Of a stretch of DNA of 58,716 nucleotides, positions 36,604 to 45,512 are shown in pieces; the first letter of the stretch is position 1; every line of letters begins with the position of its first letter. Source of the stretch: Bacteroidales bacterium (GTDB lineage: Bacteria > Bacteroidota > Bacteroidia > Bacteroidales > F082); the NCBI GenBank assembly GCA_028277395.1, contig JANQGJ010000013.1, positions 1 through 58,716 on the forward strand, given 5' to 3'. The position numbers were made by a program, and so were the translations under genes. The notes below the pieces were generated by a model. The model was not told where the DNA came from and did not search any database. It worked only from the letters and a program-made list of their open reading frames with translations.

Positions 36604-37439
36604 TGAATTTCTTAATTTCAATATTATTGCTTGCTGTCTCTTTGTTTTTAATGATTGTTTCCGTTAGATATGGACTGGTAGCAGCAGGCAGACTTGACAG
36701 ATATATGTCGGCAAAGAATAACTCCGGTTATACCGGTTTCCAGGTTTATTATCGCATACCGACATCAGCCGGAGTAATTCCCGAATATTTCTATGCATTA
36801 ATTTTAGGGCATGATAGCTACTTTTCGAAAAACTGGTGGTCACTGAAAACGGCATCATTTATTTCAATATTGTTATTCTTTGCTTCGCTTAAAAGCAGAT
36901 CAACTGTTATATCATATTATTCGTTTGAAATCATCCGTGAAAATGGTCTTTCAGGATTATTTAATTCCGGAACACTGGTTAACTTTCTAAATATCATAAC
37001 CCTTCTATACTTAACGCTTTTTATTCTTATTTGCATTGAAAGTATCAGCATGCATGGCATTTACTCCCCGGCAAGAATATTTGCCTACAGTTTTTTAATC
37101 TTTCTTATGGCAGATATTACCATTATCACATTATATCTTATTGTAGTCATTACTATTATATACTTAATAATTAAGGTTATATGGTTCCTGTTCTTTTCGT
37201 CAGGAAAACGAAAGAACAAAGATCCTGAAGAAGAAACTGCGGGAACTATACTTTCCGGAGGGTTTAGGGATTTTAAGGCTGATCTTTATGACTGGGAAGA
37301 AACGGACAGGGAAAATCCGGTTATCAATATTAAAAAGTCTGCAAAAAAGGAGAAAAAAAGACGTCCAAGGATTATACGGGTCCGAAAAAACAAACCTGTT
37401 TCAAAAGATGACGAAATACCACGTCTTCATCCCGATTAA
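36603..37439 (+). CDS. Membrane protein with basic cytoplasmic tail, function unknown
   Basis: 278 residues. Hydrophobic segments at about 3-24, 80-96, 125-150 and 158-198 indicate four or five membrane helices. The last 75 residues (from about 200) are hydrophilic and end in a strongly basic stretch (KKSAKKEKKRRPRIIRVRKNK), which would lie in the cytoplasm and could bind lipid headgroups, nucleic acid or an acidic partner. Starts at a TAATG overlap with the previous membrane protein; the SMI1/KNR4 gene follows after 5 bp. No homologue recognised. Probably part of the same envelope assembly as its neighbours (inference). Confidence 0.62.
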   Translation: MNFLISILLLAVSLFLMIVSVRYGLVAAGRLDRYMSAKNNSGYTGFQVYYRIPTSAGVIPEYFYALILGHDSYFSKNWWSLKTASFISILLFFASLKSRSTVISYYSFEIIRENGLSGLFNSGTLVNFLNIITLLYLTLFILICIESISMHGIYSPARIFAYSFLIFLMADITIITLYLIVVITIIYLIIKVIWFLFFSSGKRKNKDPEEETAGTILSGGFRDFKADLYDWEETDRENPVINIKKSAKKEKKRRPRIIRVRKNKPVSKDDEIPRLHPD

Positions 37440-37444
37440 AAAGC

Positions 37445-38524
37445 ATGATCATGTCTGATATATCATCAAATATTGAGATCATTGAGAAAAGAATTTGTGA
37501 AATATCTTCCAGGTACAGATTCAACAGGAATAATGATACAGGTAAACCTGACATAATTGAAAAAGCATACAGACTGATATTTCCTCCAACATACAAACAG
37601 TTTTTAAGTCATTTTAACGGTGGTATGATACTTGAACATAATGAAAGTTATTATACTGACATGACTGAGTGGGAACCCGACAGTCCAAAAATGAGCAGCT
37701 ATTATTTCTTTACAATGGAAGAGCTTATTAACAGGTATTCTGATTTAAAGTATGAGAATGGCATGTTTTCGGATGATTTCAACGGAATATTTCCAATGAT
37801 CCCAATTTGCACAACACCAAATCAGGATATCATTCTCATATTGTCACAAAGAGGTTTAGACATTGAATCCCCGGTATTTATAACTTCAGACCCCAAGGAT
37901 ATGAACACCTTTGCTAAGATCAATACCAATTTTAATGACTTTCTGGGGCTTTTGCTAAAATATAATGGATATCCTCCCAAGAACATGGTTTCAGGGCATT
38001 ACCTTCTAAGTATTTTTATTGCTGAAAATAAAATTGTCTCACATTCTTTGGAAGAAGAGTCAATCCGTGAAAAAATTGAAAGGACTACTGCTCTGATAGA
38101 GCTTGATCCTGACTACGACTGGAATTATATTGAACGGGGAAATGCATATAAGGACAATGGTTTACGCAAAAAAGCACTGTCTGATTATAATTATGCTATT
38201 CAGCTAAACAACAAAGATGCTTTTTCAAGATATTGCAGAGGTAGTTTATTGCTTGATTATGCGAGTGCCAGGAAAGCGTTGATTGATCTTGATATTGCCG
38301 TAAATCTTGAACCTGAAGACAAATTATACTTATCCACCCGTGCATCATGTTTCCATAAACTTGGCAAACTCGACAAAGCATTGTCCGACTGCAACAAAGT
38401 ACTTCAAATGGATGAAATTTATGAAATTGCCCTGGTAACCCGATGCCGTGTTTACGGTGAAATGGGCGAATATGAAAAAGCAGATGCTGATGCCAGGTTA
38501 CTTGATGATCTGTATGGGTATTGA
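37445..38524 (+). CDS. SMI1/KNR4-family protein with TPR tail
   Basis: 359 residues, cytoplasmic. Residues about 25-190 fit the SMI1/KNR4 (SUKH) fold: 'FPPTYKQFLSHFNGGMIL' near the start, SYYFFTMEELI, FPMIPICTTPNQDIILIL, and VFITSDPKDMNTFAKINTNFNDFL. Residues about 210-355 form four TPRs (ALSDYNYAIQLNNKDAFSRY, ALIDLDIAVNLEPEDKLYLS, ALSDCNKVLQMDEIYEIAL). SUKH domains are known as immunity proteins against polymorphic toxins and as general interaction modules. Last gene of the plus operon. No toxin gene is next to it, so I favour an adaptor role with the AAA+ ATPase encoded convergently 145 bp away; this is inference. ATG 37451 is an alternative start. Confidence 0.75.
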   Translation: MIMSDISSNIEIIEKRICEISSRYRFNRNNDTGKPDIIEKAYRLIFPPTYKQFLSHFNGGMILEHNESYYTDMTEWEPDSPKMSSYYFFTMEELINRYSDLKYENGMFSDDFNGIFPMIPICTTPNQDIILILSQRGLDIESPVFITSDPKDMNTFAKINTNFNDFLGLLLKYNGYPPKNMVSGHYLLSIFIAENKIVSHSLEEESIREKIERTTALIELDPDYDWNYIERGNAYKDNGLRKKALSDYNYAIQLNNKDAFSRYCRGSLLLDYASARKALIDLDIAVNLEPEDKLYLSTRASCFHKLGKLDKALSDCNKVLQMDEIYEIALVTRCRVYGEMGEYEKADADARLLDDLYGY

Positions 38525-38543
38525 TCTGTGGTTCGATGGTTGG

Positions 38544-38666
38544 ATTTGAAAATTTGAAAATTATAGAATCTGGCGATACCCGACTTTAAGCACAATTATC
38601 TGCACAATAAAACTATGAAACAATAGAACAATGAAGCAATCGAACCATAAAGCAATAGAACATTGA
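38544..38666. repeat. 8-bp-period tandem repeats in a convergent intergenic gap
   Basis: ATTTGAAA occurs twice in tandem at 38544-38559. At 38603-38666 eight consecutive degenerate octamers are seen: CACAATAA, AACTATGA, AACAATAG, AACAATGA, AGCAATCG, AACCATAA, AGCAATAG, AACATTGA. The array fills most of the gap between the SMI1/KNR4 stop and the AAA+ stop. Either a microsatellite-like remnant or a structured 3' region shared by two transcripts. Confidence 0.75.
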
Positions 38667-38669
38667 AAC

Positions 38670-41408
38670 CTAAACCTTAAATCCCAACGGTTTTCTCTGT
38701 ACCGATTTAGTTATGTCAGGTGTAAATTCTTTTACATCATCAACACTTAAGGTCGTCATTACTTTTTCTGTTCTGCTTTCCTTCGGAATATCTGCCATCC
38801 GTAGTTCCTGATTTCGATATGACTTCTCAACTATCTTACGAACTGACCTGGCATTACCAAAAAACCTGTCCCTGTTATCATACAAATGCTTCAAATAGGT
38901 TTTAAGATGAGCTTCAGCTTCGGTACTAGGTGCAAGCCCGAGTTCAGAATACATATTAGCTGTAATCTCCCATAACTCATTTTCTGTGAAATCCCGGAAT
39001 TCAAAGTTCTGATCAAACCTGGATTTTAAACCCGGATTAGATTCCAAAAATTCCTCCATGTTTTTAGTATAGCCTGCTACAATAATACCAAATTCACTCC
39101 TGTGATCTTCCATTTCTTTTATCATAGCTGCTATGGCTTTTTTCCCAAAATCAGAATTACGACCTTCGGTTATAGCATAAGCTTCGTCAATAAACAGGAT
39201 ACCTCCCATTGCTTCTTTTATCAACTCCTTTGTTTTTAATGATGTTTGACCAAGATATCCAGCTATCAGGTCACTACCATCAGCATCAATCAAGTGCCCT
39301 CTTTCAAGCATGCCTAATGCTTTGTAGATCTTTGCCATTATCCTTGCTACTGTGGTTTTTCCTGTTCCCGGATTCCCTGAAAATACGCTATGCATAGAAA
39401 ATGCTTTAAGAATATCGCGTCCAATTTCATAATAATATCTGCTAAGTTTGATCAGCTCGTTTACTTCCTGTTTTATATTCGTAATTCCTGTTAACTGATT
39501 TAGTTCAACCAAAGCCTCTTTCAACAGGTTCTCATCAATCTTTATTTCTGGTTTCTTTTTGATTGTTACTCCCTGAAGCTCTTCTATATCATCTGCAAGT
39601 AAAGTTGACAACTGTTCTTTTGTGAGTTCTGTAATTTCCGGGTCTTTCATTACCCTTATACCAAGGTTTATTTTTGCTTCATCAATTAATGCATGTGCAA
39701 AGCGGGCATTACCAAAAGATTTATCCCTGCTACGAAACGCGTCAGTCAATATCTTCTTTAACTTAACCGAAGCATTACCAGATATTATTACACCTTTCTT
39801 TTCAGCTGCAAATTCAGCTATTTCAAATAATTCATCAGGTGTATAATCCTCAAAGTGAAAATAGTTTCTGAATCTTGACTTCAATCCCGGATTTGAACCA
39901 AGAAAACTTTCCATTTCATTAGGATAACCTGCAACCATAATTGCGATATCTCCTTCGCCATCACTCATCTCCGTTATAAGAGCGGCAATCGACTCCGGAC
40001 CCGAATCACTTGATGCCCCTTCTTTATACAACATGTAAGCCTCATCAATAAAAAGAATACCTCCCCTGGCAGCCTCTATTTCTTTTTTTGTATCACCTCC
40101 GGATTGTCGAATGTAGCCGGAGATTAGATCGTTTGCTTCAACACTATGAACATGCCCTTTACTGAGTAAACCCATAGCTTTAAAAATATCCCCAAGTAAC
40201 TTCACAACTGTGGTCTTTCCGGTTCCCGGATTTCCGGTAAACACACTATGTAGTATTATTTCCTCTTTTTCTTCTATTCCTGACTCTTCCCTAAACTGCA
40301 GAAAACTAACATAATCAATATATTCCTTAATTTTTTCCTTGATATTCTCAAGTCCAATCAAACTGTTAAGCTCTTCCAGAATTTCTTCCAGTGGCCGGTC
40401 ATCAATTATTACCTGTACATCATCTTCGGAAGATTCATCATCATCATAATCACCATAAATTTCATCAACCTCCTCTTTACTTAGTTCATTATTATCAAGT
40501 TCTGCATTTGATTTTTTAACATCGATTGTGTCGTTAAAGATGCTTCCAACATCTTCATTCAGTAATGCTTCGTAATCACTTAATCTTTCAATTTCCTTAT
40601 TTCCAATATTAAATGGTATTACAGCAATAACAGTGTCCATAAAAACTACTTCCATAGTATAACTATCATCAATCCAGGTTCCTGTGTTTTTGCTTCCCCA
40701 TCCGGCAGTTACTGTAAAATCCTCACCAATGCCGGTATCAGGAGTTACCACAAATAATAAATCGCTGGTACCTATATGCATGCCGGTATCGTCATAGACA
40801 TTAAAAAACAGTTCGCAATGCCAGTCATGAGGTAATAAATTACGAAATCTCAGCTCTCCCATTACATATCTTGTTTTTGATACATCAAAAGCTTTAAGAT
40901 AGTTTCTTTCTTCAGCTTCAAGATCACCCTGTGGAGCCTCGTATGTCTTCAGGGAAATAACCGACAAATACGGATTACTATCAGCACTCACAATACCCAT
41001 ATCTTCAATATAGAATTTCGTTCCGGATATGTATTCTCCATCTAAATAAGCAACCCACTCATAAGTACCGCTTTCCCAGGAATCCCCCCTGTTATCGCTA
41101 CCCCACCCATATGAATAACTAAATATGTTTTCGTCCCTACTTATGGTTATCATTTCCTTCTTCTCGCAAATCTTCTTTCTCTTTCCATCTTCGAGTAGTT
41201 TACTTGCTACCAATCTCACTTCAGTTTCCCAATCCTTTTCATCAAACAATTTATTATAAACGGATAACTCTACACTCAGATATGTGAGTTCTTTCCTGTC
41301 AAATAGTTTTCTGAACTTCTTTTTTATTCCAACTGTGCGATCCCATGCAAATATCTGCAGTGATTTGAATTTAAAATTATCTTCCGGTTTGCTTTTTCCA
41401 AATATCAT
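38670..41408 (-). CDS. Double CbxX/CfqX/SpoVK-type AAA+ ATPase with duplicated N-terminal beta domain
   Basis: 912 residues. Two complete AAA+ modules: Walker A GNPGTGKTT near residues 391 and 676, each with a GGILFIDEAY Walker B, sensor 1 (AGYPNEM / AGYTKNM), arginine finger region (NPGLKSRF) and a C-terminal lid with GNAR. This is the CbxX/CfqX family, whose best-known member CbbX remodels RuBisCO; tandem forms occur in many bacteria with unknown clients. The first 280 residues hold two related beta-sandwich halves (GWGSDNRGDSWESGTYEWV and GWGSKNTGTWIDDSYTMEV), then an acidic linker (about 315-345). Cytoplasmic. Single gene, convergent with the envelope operon. Both ATPase sites look active; the client is unknown. 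Confidence 0.85.
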   Translation of the reverse strand: MIFGKSKPEDNFKFKSLQIFAWDRTVGIKKKFRKLFDRKELTYLSVELSVYNKLFDEKDWETEVRLVASKLLEDGKRKKICEKKEMITISRDENIFSYSYGWGSDNRGDSWESGTYEWVAYLDGEYISGTKFYIEDMGIVSADSNPYLSVISLKTYEAPQGDLEAEERNYLKAFDVSKTRYVMGELRFRNLLPHDWHCELFFNVYDDTGMHIGTSDLLFVVTPDTGIGEDFTVTAGWGSKNTGTWIDDSYTMEVVFMDTVIAVIPFNIGNKEIERLSDYEALLNEDVGSIFNDTIDVKKSNAELDNNELSKEEVDEIYGDYDDDESSEDDVQVIIDDRPLEEILEELNSLIGLENIKEKIKEYIDYVSFLQFREESGIEEKEEIILHSVFTGNPGTGKTTVVKLLGDIFKAMGLLSKGHVHSVEANDLISGYIRQSGGDTKKEIEAARGGILFIDEAYMLYKEGASSDSGPESIAALITEMSDGEGDIAIMVAGYPNEMESFLGSNPGLKSRFRNYFHFEDYTPDELFEIAEFAAEKKGVIISGNASVKLKKILTDAFRSRDKSFGNARFAHALIDEAKINLGIRVMKDPEITELTKEQLSTLLADDIEELQGVTIKKKPEIKIDENLLKEALVELNQLTGITNIKQEVNELIKLSRYYYEIGRDILKAFSMHSVFSGNPGTGKTTVARIMAKIYKALGMLERGHLIDADGSDLIAGYLGQTSLKTKELIKEAMGGILFIDEAYAITEGRNSDFGKKAIAAMIKEMEDHRSEFGIIVAGYTKNMEEFLESNPGLKSRFDQNFEFRDFTENELWEITANMYSELGLAPSTEAEAHLKTYLKHLYDNRDRFFGNARSVRKIVEKSYRNQELRMADIPKESRTEKVMTTLSVDDVKEFTPDITKSVQRKPLGFKV

Positions 41409-41780
41409 TTACACTGATTTAGAGTTACTATCAGGTCAGGCAGATTACTGATTGTTAAACATTTATTGTAAAACATCAGCATTGTGACTGACAGAATAAA
41501 AATACTAAAAAGTAGTTACGGTATCACGCCAAATCAGGTTAATATCAACCTTTTAATCAAATTGTCTGAATATGAAAAAGACATAGGATTCGTTTAAATC
41601 AAACTTTCATGAGATTAAATTACCGGTTTAGAACTAATGATTTGAACCATACAAATAGCTTACCTCCATCCAATCCAGACCAATCGCAATGAAGAAGATT
41701 GACTCTGACGTTAACAGGCAAAAAAAATCCCTGCCATGAAGATCGGCAAGGATTTATACTAAAAATAAAACCAGGATTGT
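41409..41780. other. Intergenic region between the AAA+ gene and the IDDIPF-repeat gene
   Basis: AT-rich; I see no open frame with a plausible start and no RNA gene. It should hold the promoter of the AAA+ gene at its left end. On its right side lies the terminator of the small repeat protein (41721-41755). Confidence 0.5.
41721..41755 (-). terminator. Intrinsic terminator of the small repeat-protein gene
   Basis: On the minus strand AAATCCTTGCC pairs with GGCAGGGATTT (one mismatch, 9-nt loop), and the stem ends in an unbroken run of T residues. It lies 26 bp beyond the stop at 41781. Confidence 0.8.
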
Positions 41781-42155
41781 TTAACGACTGCTATATGATT
41801 TTGCAAAAAGACTATTTGTGTTTAGTTCCATCTCTACTGTAGTGAAAGATGGAAGATCACTAATGAAGTCTTCATCTTCAAAATTAAATTCCTGTGCTAC
41901 CGCAACGGTATATATATTAAGTTTGGTTAAGTAATCTTCAGAAAAAGGGATATCGTCAATGTAATCCTCTTCCGGCAGGCAGAAATCTGCTGCCATAGCT
42001 TCTTCGAACATTATTTGTTTTTCAATTGCTTCAAGATCAAATGGTATATCGTCAATATATTGCTCCGGTTCGAATTCAAATCCTGTCGCAAGCATATTAA
42101 GTGAAAGAAGCAGAGTTGTAGTTAAGAGAGCAAAAGATTTGATTATTGTTTTCAT
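41781..42155 (-). CDS. Small exported acidic protein with IDDIPF repeats
   Basis: 124 residues, signal peptide about 1-23 (ends MLATG or just after). The mature part is very acidic and carries three copies of one motif: EQYIDDIPFD, EDYIDDIPFS and EDFISDLPSF, about 35 residues apart. Family function is unknown to me. It is monocistronic with its own strong terminator, which suggests an abundant, separately controlled transcript. Located in the periplasm or outside. The repeated acidic/hydrophobic motif might bind metal or a partner protein several times (inference). Codon use looks like its neighbours. Confidence 0.7.
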   Translation of the reverse strand: MKTIIKSFALLTTTLLLSLNMLATGFEFEPEQYIDDIPFDLEAIEKQIMFEEAMAADFCLPEEDYIDDIPFSEDYLTKLNIYTVAVAQEFNFEDEDFISDLPSFTTVEMELNTNSLFAKSYSSR

Positions 42156-42576
42156 AGTATTAGTTTTACTTTGTTATTTTTTTAAAGCAAAAATATACTC
42201 AACAACCACACCTGTAAATACAAAATAGGCAGACTACATTGGTTTATCGGTAAATGGCGAAGTAGTACTTCACCGAAAAAAACAAGCACTTAATACTATC
42301 ATAAATCCGGATTAATGGTTGATGTATGGATAAGTTTATTTCAACTTTCTGAATCAGTCTACCAATACACATCTAATGTATCAGCTCAAAATAAGATTTG
42401 TGAAATTCAAAAGTTTTAGCCGTATACATAATAATAAAATATTGATATGTATCAATAGGAAATTGTGAAATTAGGGATTAGGACAGAAGATATATCAATG
42501 TTAACATTAACAATTTCAATGAATTTATAGTTATTGTTGTATAGCGAACAGGATAATAACAAATAAATATACAGAT
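42156..42576. other. Intergenic region upstream of the cytochrome operon
   Basis: About 420 bp between divergently transcribed genes; must hold the promoters of the small repeat-protein gene and of the cytochrome locus. I see no convincing open frame or RNA. No exact TAnnTTTG box stands close to the 42577 start, so the cytochrome operon may use a different sigma factor or an activator. Confidence 0.45.
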
Positions 42577-42954
42577 ATGAATAAACTAATACTAAATGGA
42601 ATTTTAATGGCTCTATTTGTGATAGTTATTGCATCATGCCAATATAAATTCACTGTGGAACCGGTACCAATACCACCAGATCCTGAAGATACTATCAGTT
42701 TCTCGCAGGAAATAGTACCAATCTGGGATGAACAAAACTGTACAAGTTGTCATAATGGTGGCCAAAACCCTGATTTAACTGCTGACAATGCGTACAACAG
42801 CATAATAACCGGTGGTTACGTTGACACATCTGATCCTGCCGGGAGTATTATTTATTATTATGCATTACCTGATGGCAATCACTATCAAAAATACACAGCT
42901 GTACAGGCTCTGCTGGTACTTACCTGGATAGAGCAGGGAGCTCTTGATAATTAA
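42577..42954 (+). CDS. Monoheme c-type cytochrome lipoprotein
   Basis: 125 residues. Lipobox VIASC with the lipidated Cys at 21, a proline-rich spacer (VEPVPIPPDPED), and one heme c motif CTSCH near residue 52 in an 'IWDEQNCTSCHNGGQNPDL' context. The layout (SFSQEIVPIW...CTSCH...LTWIEQGA) is typical of the short Bacteroidota 'cytochrome c domain' lipoproteins. It would sit on the outer membrane or periplasmic face and pass electrons. First gene of the cytochrome locus, 19 bp before the beta-barrel gene. A distal Met ligand is not obvious. Confidence 0.8.
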   Translation: MNKLILNGILMALFVIVIASCQYKFTVEPVPIPPDPEDTISFSQEIVPIWDEQNCTSCHNGGQNPDLTADNAYNSIITGGYVDTSDPAGSIIYYYALPDGNHYQKYTAVQALLVLTWIEQGALDN

Positions 42955-42973
42955 TAACTTAAAACTATAAGAA

Positions 42974-43894
42974 ATGAAAAAACATCTACTATTTTTCCTT
43001 GTAATGATCTTTGGTTTTGGGATTATTATGGCACAGGAAGAGGAAGCACCAAAGCCTGAAAAGATAAAAGACAGACCGGTAAGAGAAATGTTTAGCAGCG
43101 GTATTTTAATTGATGAACAAACTTCAGTCATACCTCAAAAGAAAACACTCGAACTCCTTATACAACACAGGTTTGGCATAATAAAAGACAATGGGATTTC
43201 AGACCTGTACGGGATTTACGCACCTTCAGCAAATACAAGAATGGGACTTAATTATTCTATTCTTGACAACCTTATGGTTGGTTATGGTATTACACGTAAA
43301 AACATGTATAGTGATTTTCAGATCAAGTACAATATATTGGAACAAACGCGAAAAAATACAATCCCGGTTAGTGTTACCCTTTATGCAAATATGGCAATTG
43401 ACGGGCGTAACAAAAGCGTATTTAACACAATTACCGAAGATTCAACCTATAAGTTTGCCGACAGACTTTCATATTTCACTGAAATACTTGTAAGCAGGAA
43501 ATTTACCGACTGGTTTTCGTTTGGAATAAACGGAAGTTTTACTCACTACAACACAGTACCTGCCGATTCTGTTGGTGTGAAAGGCATGAATCATGACAAA
43601 TTCGCTATTGGATTTTTGGGAAGATTCCAGTTCTCACCACAATCATCAATTGTGTTCCATTATTCAATTCCACTTGATATCAAATCAATTAACGAACACC
43701 GTGAAGTAACCAACAAATCGAAACCAAATATTGGAATTGGGTATCAGGTTGCAACAGCAACGCATTCCTTTGAGATATTTATCACTGCATCAAACGGGAT
43801 TATACCTCAGGATAATTATATGTTTAATACAAGTGACTGGACTGATGGTGAAATCCGGTTTGGCTTTAACATCACAAGACTTTGGGAGTTTTAA
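42974..43894 (+). CDS. Predicted outer-membrane beta-barrel protein (DUF5777-like)
   Basis: 306 residues. Signal peptide 1-20 (ends MAQ), an acidic spacer, then alternating hydrophobic/polar beta strands throughout (LELLIQHRFGIIK, TRMGLNYSILDNLMVGYGI, NTIPVSVTLYANMAI, WFSFGINGSFTHYN, SIVFHYSIPLDI), closing with the terminal strand EIRFGFNITRLWEF, whose final Phe is the barrel-assembly signal. Resembles DUF5777-type proteins often found beside multiheme cytochromes in this phylum. Nineteen bp after the heme lipoprotein. A role as porin-like sheath or anchor for electron transfer across the outer membrane is inferred from context only. Confidence 0.72.
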   Translation: MKKHLLFFLVMIFGFGIIMAQEEEAPKPEKIKDRPVREMFSSGILIDEQTSVIPQKKTLELLIQHRFGIIKDNGISDLYGIYAPSANTRMGLNYSILDNLMVGYGITRKNMYSDFQIKYNILEQTRKNTIPVSVTLYANMAIDGRNKSVFNTITEDSTYKFADRLSYFTEILVSRKFTDWFSFGINGSFTHYNTVPADSVGVKGMNHDKFAIGFLGRFQFSPQSSIVFHYSIPLDIKSINEHREVTNKSKPNIGIGYQVATATHSFEIFITASNGIIPQDNYMFNTSDWTDGEIRFGFNITRLWEF

Positions 43895-43965
43895 TTACTC
43901 CTACCTGCGGGGTGTTATGCTAAATTAACACCCTGTTTATGACGCTCTTAATCAGCATTAAAACT

Positions 43966-45456
43966 ATGAAACTACCAAAATCATTTTACAGCTGGACAAC
44001 TATTTCAGGAGCAGTTCTGGCTTCTATTAGTTTTTTGTTGATCATTTTCACTATTCTTATAACTCTCGTTTCACCATCTGACGGCAGTAACTACCTGGGA
44101 CTATTTACATTTATTATCCTGCCTGTTTTCCTTGTTATTGGTTTAATTATGATACCAGTTGGCACCATCAGGAAAATGAAACGTGACAAAAAAGATGATG
44201 TGAAACGAGAGGTAAAATTCCCCATCGTTAATCTAAACGATCCCGGGCAAAGGCTGGTTGTATTCATTTTCATATCATCAACAGCAGTTTTTTTGCTATT
44301 AACGGGATTAGGCAGTTACGAGGTATTTCACTATACCGAATCAAATGAGTTTTGTGGTACTGTTTGCCACAAAGTTATGGAACCGGAATATGTTACATAT
44401 CACGGATCAGCCCATGCGCGGGTAGCTTGTGTTGAATGTCATGTAGGTTCCGGAGTGAATTGGTATGTAAAGTCAAAATTATCAGGTCTTTACCAGGTTT
44501 ACTCAGTACTTGCCGGAGTTTACCCAACTCCGATCGAAACTCCGATTCATAACTTAAGGCCTGCACAGGAAACATGCGAAAAATGCCACTGGCCACAAAA
44601 GTTTTACGATCCTAAATTTGTAACTAAGAAACACTATCTTTCTGATGAGGAAAACACCGAATGGAATATTCAGTTGTTAATGAAAACAGGTCCTGAATAC
44701 AAGGCTCTTGGACAGACAGAAGGTATTCACTGGCATATAAATCCTGATGTTAAAATTGAATATGTGTCATCATCACGAAAAAGGGATACAATCGTCAAAG
44801 TTGTTTATACTGATCTGAGTAGTGGTAATACCCGTACATTTTATAACAACGAAATAGAAGATCGGGAGTCGTCAGAGGAAACGAGAACTATGGATTGCCT
44901 CGATTGTCATAACAGACCATCTCATGATTACCTGTCACCACAGGATTTTGTTGACTTTGCATTTGCAGCCGGGGATATTTCCACCGACATACCTGATATA
45001 AAGAGTGTAACAATGGGTATCCTTATCCGGGATTTCCCGACTACAGACAGTGCGATGAATTATATTTCATCAAAACTTCATAAATATTACATAAATAACT
45101 ATGAAGAATTCATGGATACCGGCAGTGCGTTGCTGGATGAAGCGATTATAGCTGTACAGGAAGGGTATAAAAAAAATATATTCCCTCATATGAAAGCAAA
45201 ATGGAGCGCATATCCAAATTTTATGGGCCATGTGGAATCCCAGGGTTGCTACAGATGTCATAATAATAATTTCGTTAGTGATGATGGTCATATAATTTCA
45301 CAGGAATGTACATTATGTCATTCGATAAAAGCACAAGGACCGGCAGGTAATATGGAATATGCTCTGGCCGATAGTTCACTTGTTTTTAATCACCCTCACG
45401 ATATGGATGACTGGAAGGAGATGACATGTTACGAATGTCATGTGGAACTTTACTAA
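43966..45456 (+). CDS. NapC/NirT-family (ImcH-like) multiheme quinol dehydrogenase
   Basis: 496 residues from ATG 43966; an earlier ATG at 43939 is less likely. Three N-terminal membrane helices (about 12-110) precede a periplasmic domain with seven heme sites: one CxxxCH (FCGTVCHKVMEPEY) and six CxxCH (CVECH, CEKCH, CLDCH, CYRCH, CTLCH, CYECH). The 'CHKVMEPEYVTYHGSAHARV' and 'KSKLSGLYQVYSVLAG' segments are characteristic of ImcH-like inner-membrane cytochromes, which in Geobacter oxidise menaquinol for high-potential extracellular acceptors. It would be the entry point from the quinone pool into this pathway. The next gene starts 57 bp downstream. Family assignment is strong; acceptor unknown. 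Confidence 0.85.
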   Translation: MKLPKSFYSWTTISGAVLASISFLLIIFTILITLVSPSDGSNYLGLFTFIILPVFLVIGLIMIPVGTIRKMKRDKKDDVKREVKFPIVNLNDPGQRLVVFIFISSTAVFLLLTGLGSYEVFHYTESNEFCGTVCHKVMEPEYVTYHGSAHARVACVECHVGSGVNWYVKSKLSGLYQVYSVLAGVYPTPIETPIHNLRPAQETCEKCHWPQKFYDPKFVTKKHYLSDEENTEWNIQLLMKTGPEYKALGQTEGIHWHINPDVKIEYVSSSRKRDTIVKVVYTDLSSGNTRTFYNNEIEDRESSEETRTMDCLDCHNRPSHDYLSPQDFVDFAFAAGDISTDIPDIKSVTMGILIRDFPTTDSAMNYISSKLHKYYINNYEEFMDTGSALLDEAIIAVQEGYKKNIFPHMKAKWSAYPNFMGHVESQGCYRCHNNNFVSDDGHIISQECTLCHSIKAQGPAGNMEYALADSSLVFNHPHDMDDWKEMTCYECHVELY

Positions 45457-45512
45457 TCGTTTTAAAACTATATAATGTTGATATACAAAAAATAAAATCA
45501 GATAATTTAACA

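Noticed and set aside
37445..38524. Polymorphic-toxin immunity gene
   Set aside because: SMI1/KNR4 domains often serve as immunity proteins, but no toxin, RHS or secretion gene is adjacent and the protein carries a TPR tail inside an envelope operon.
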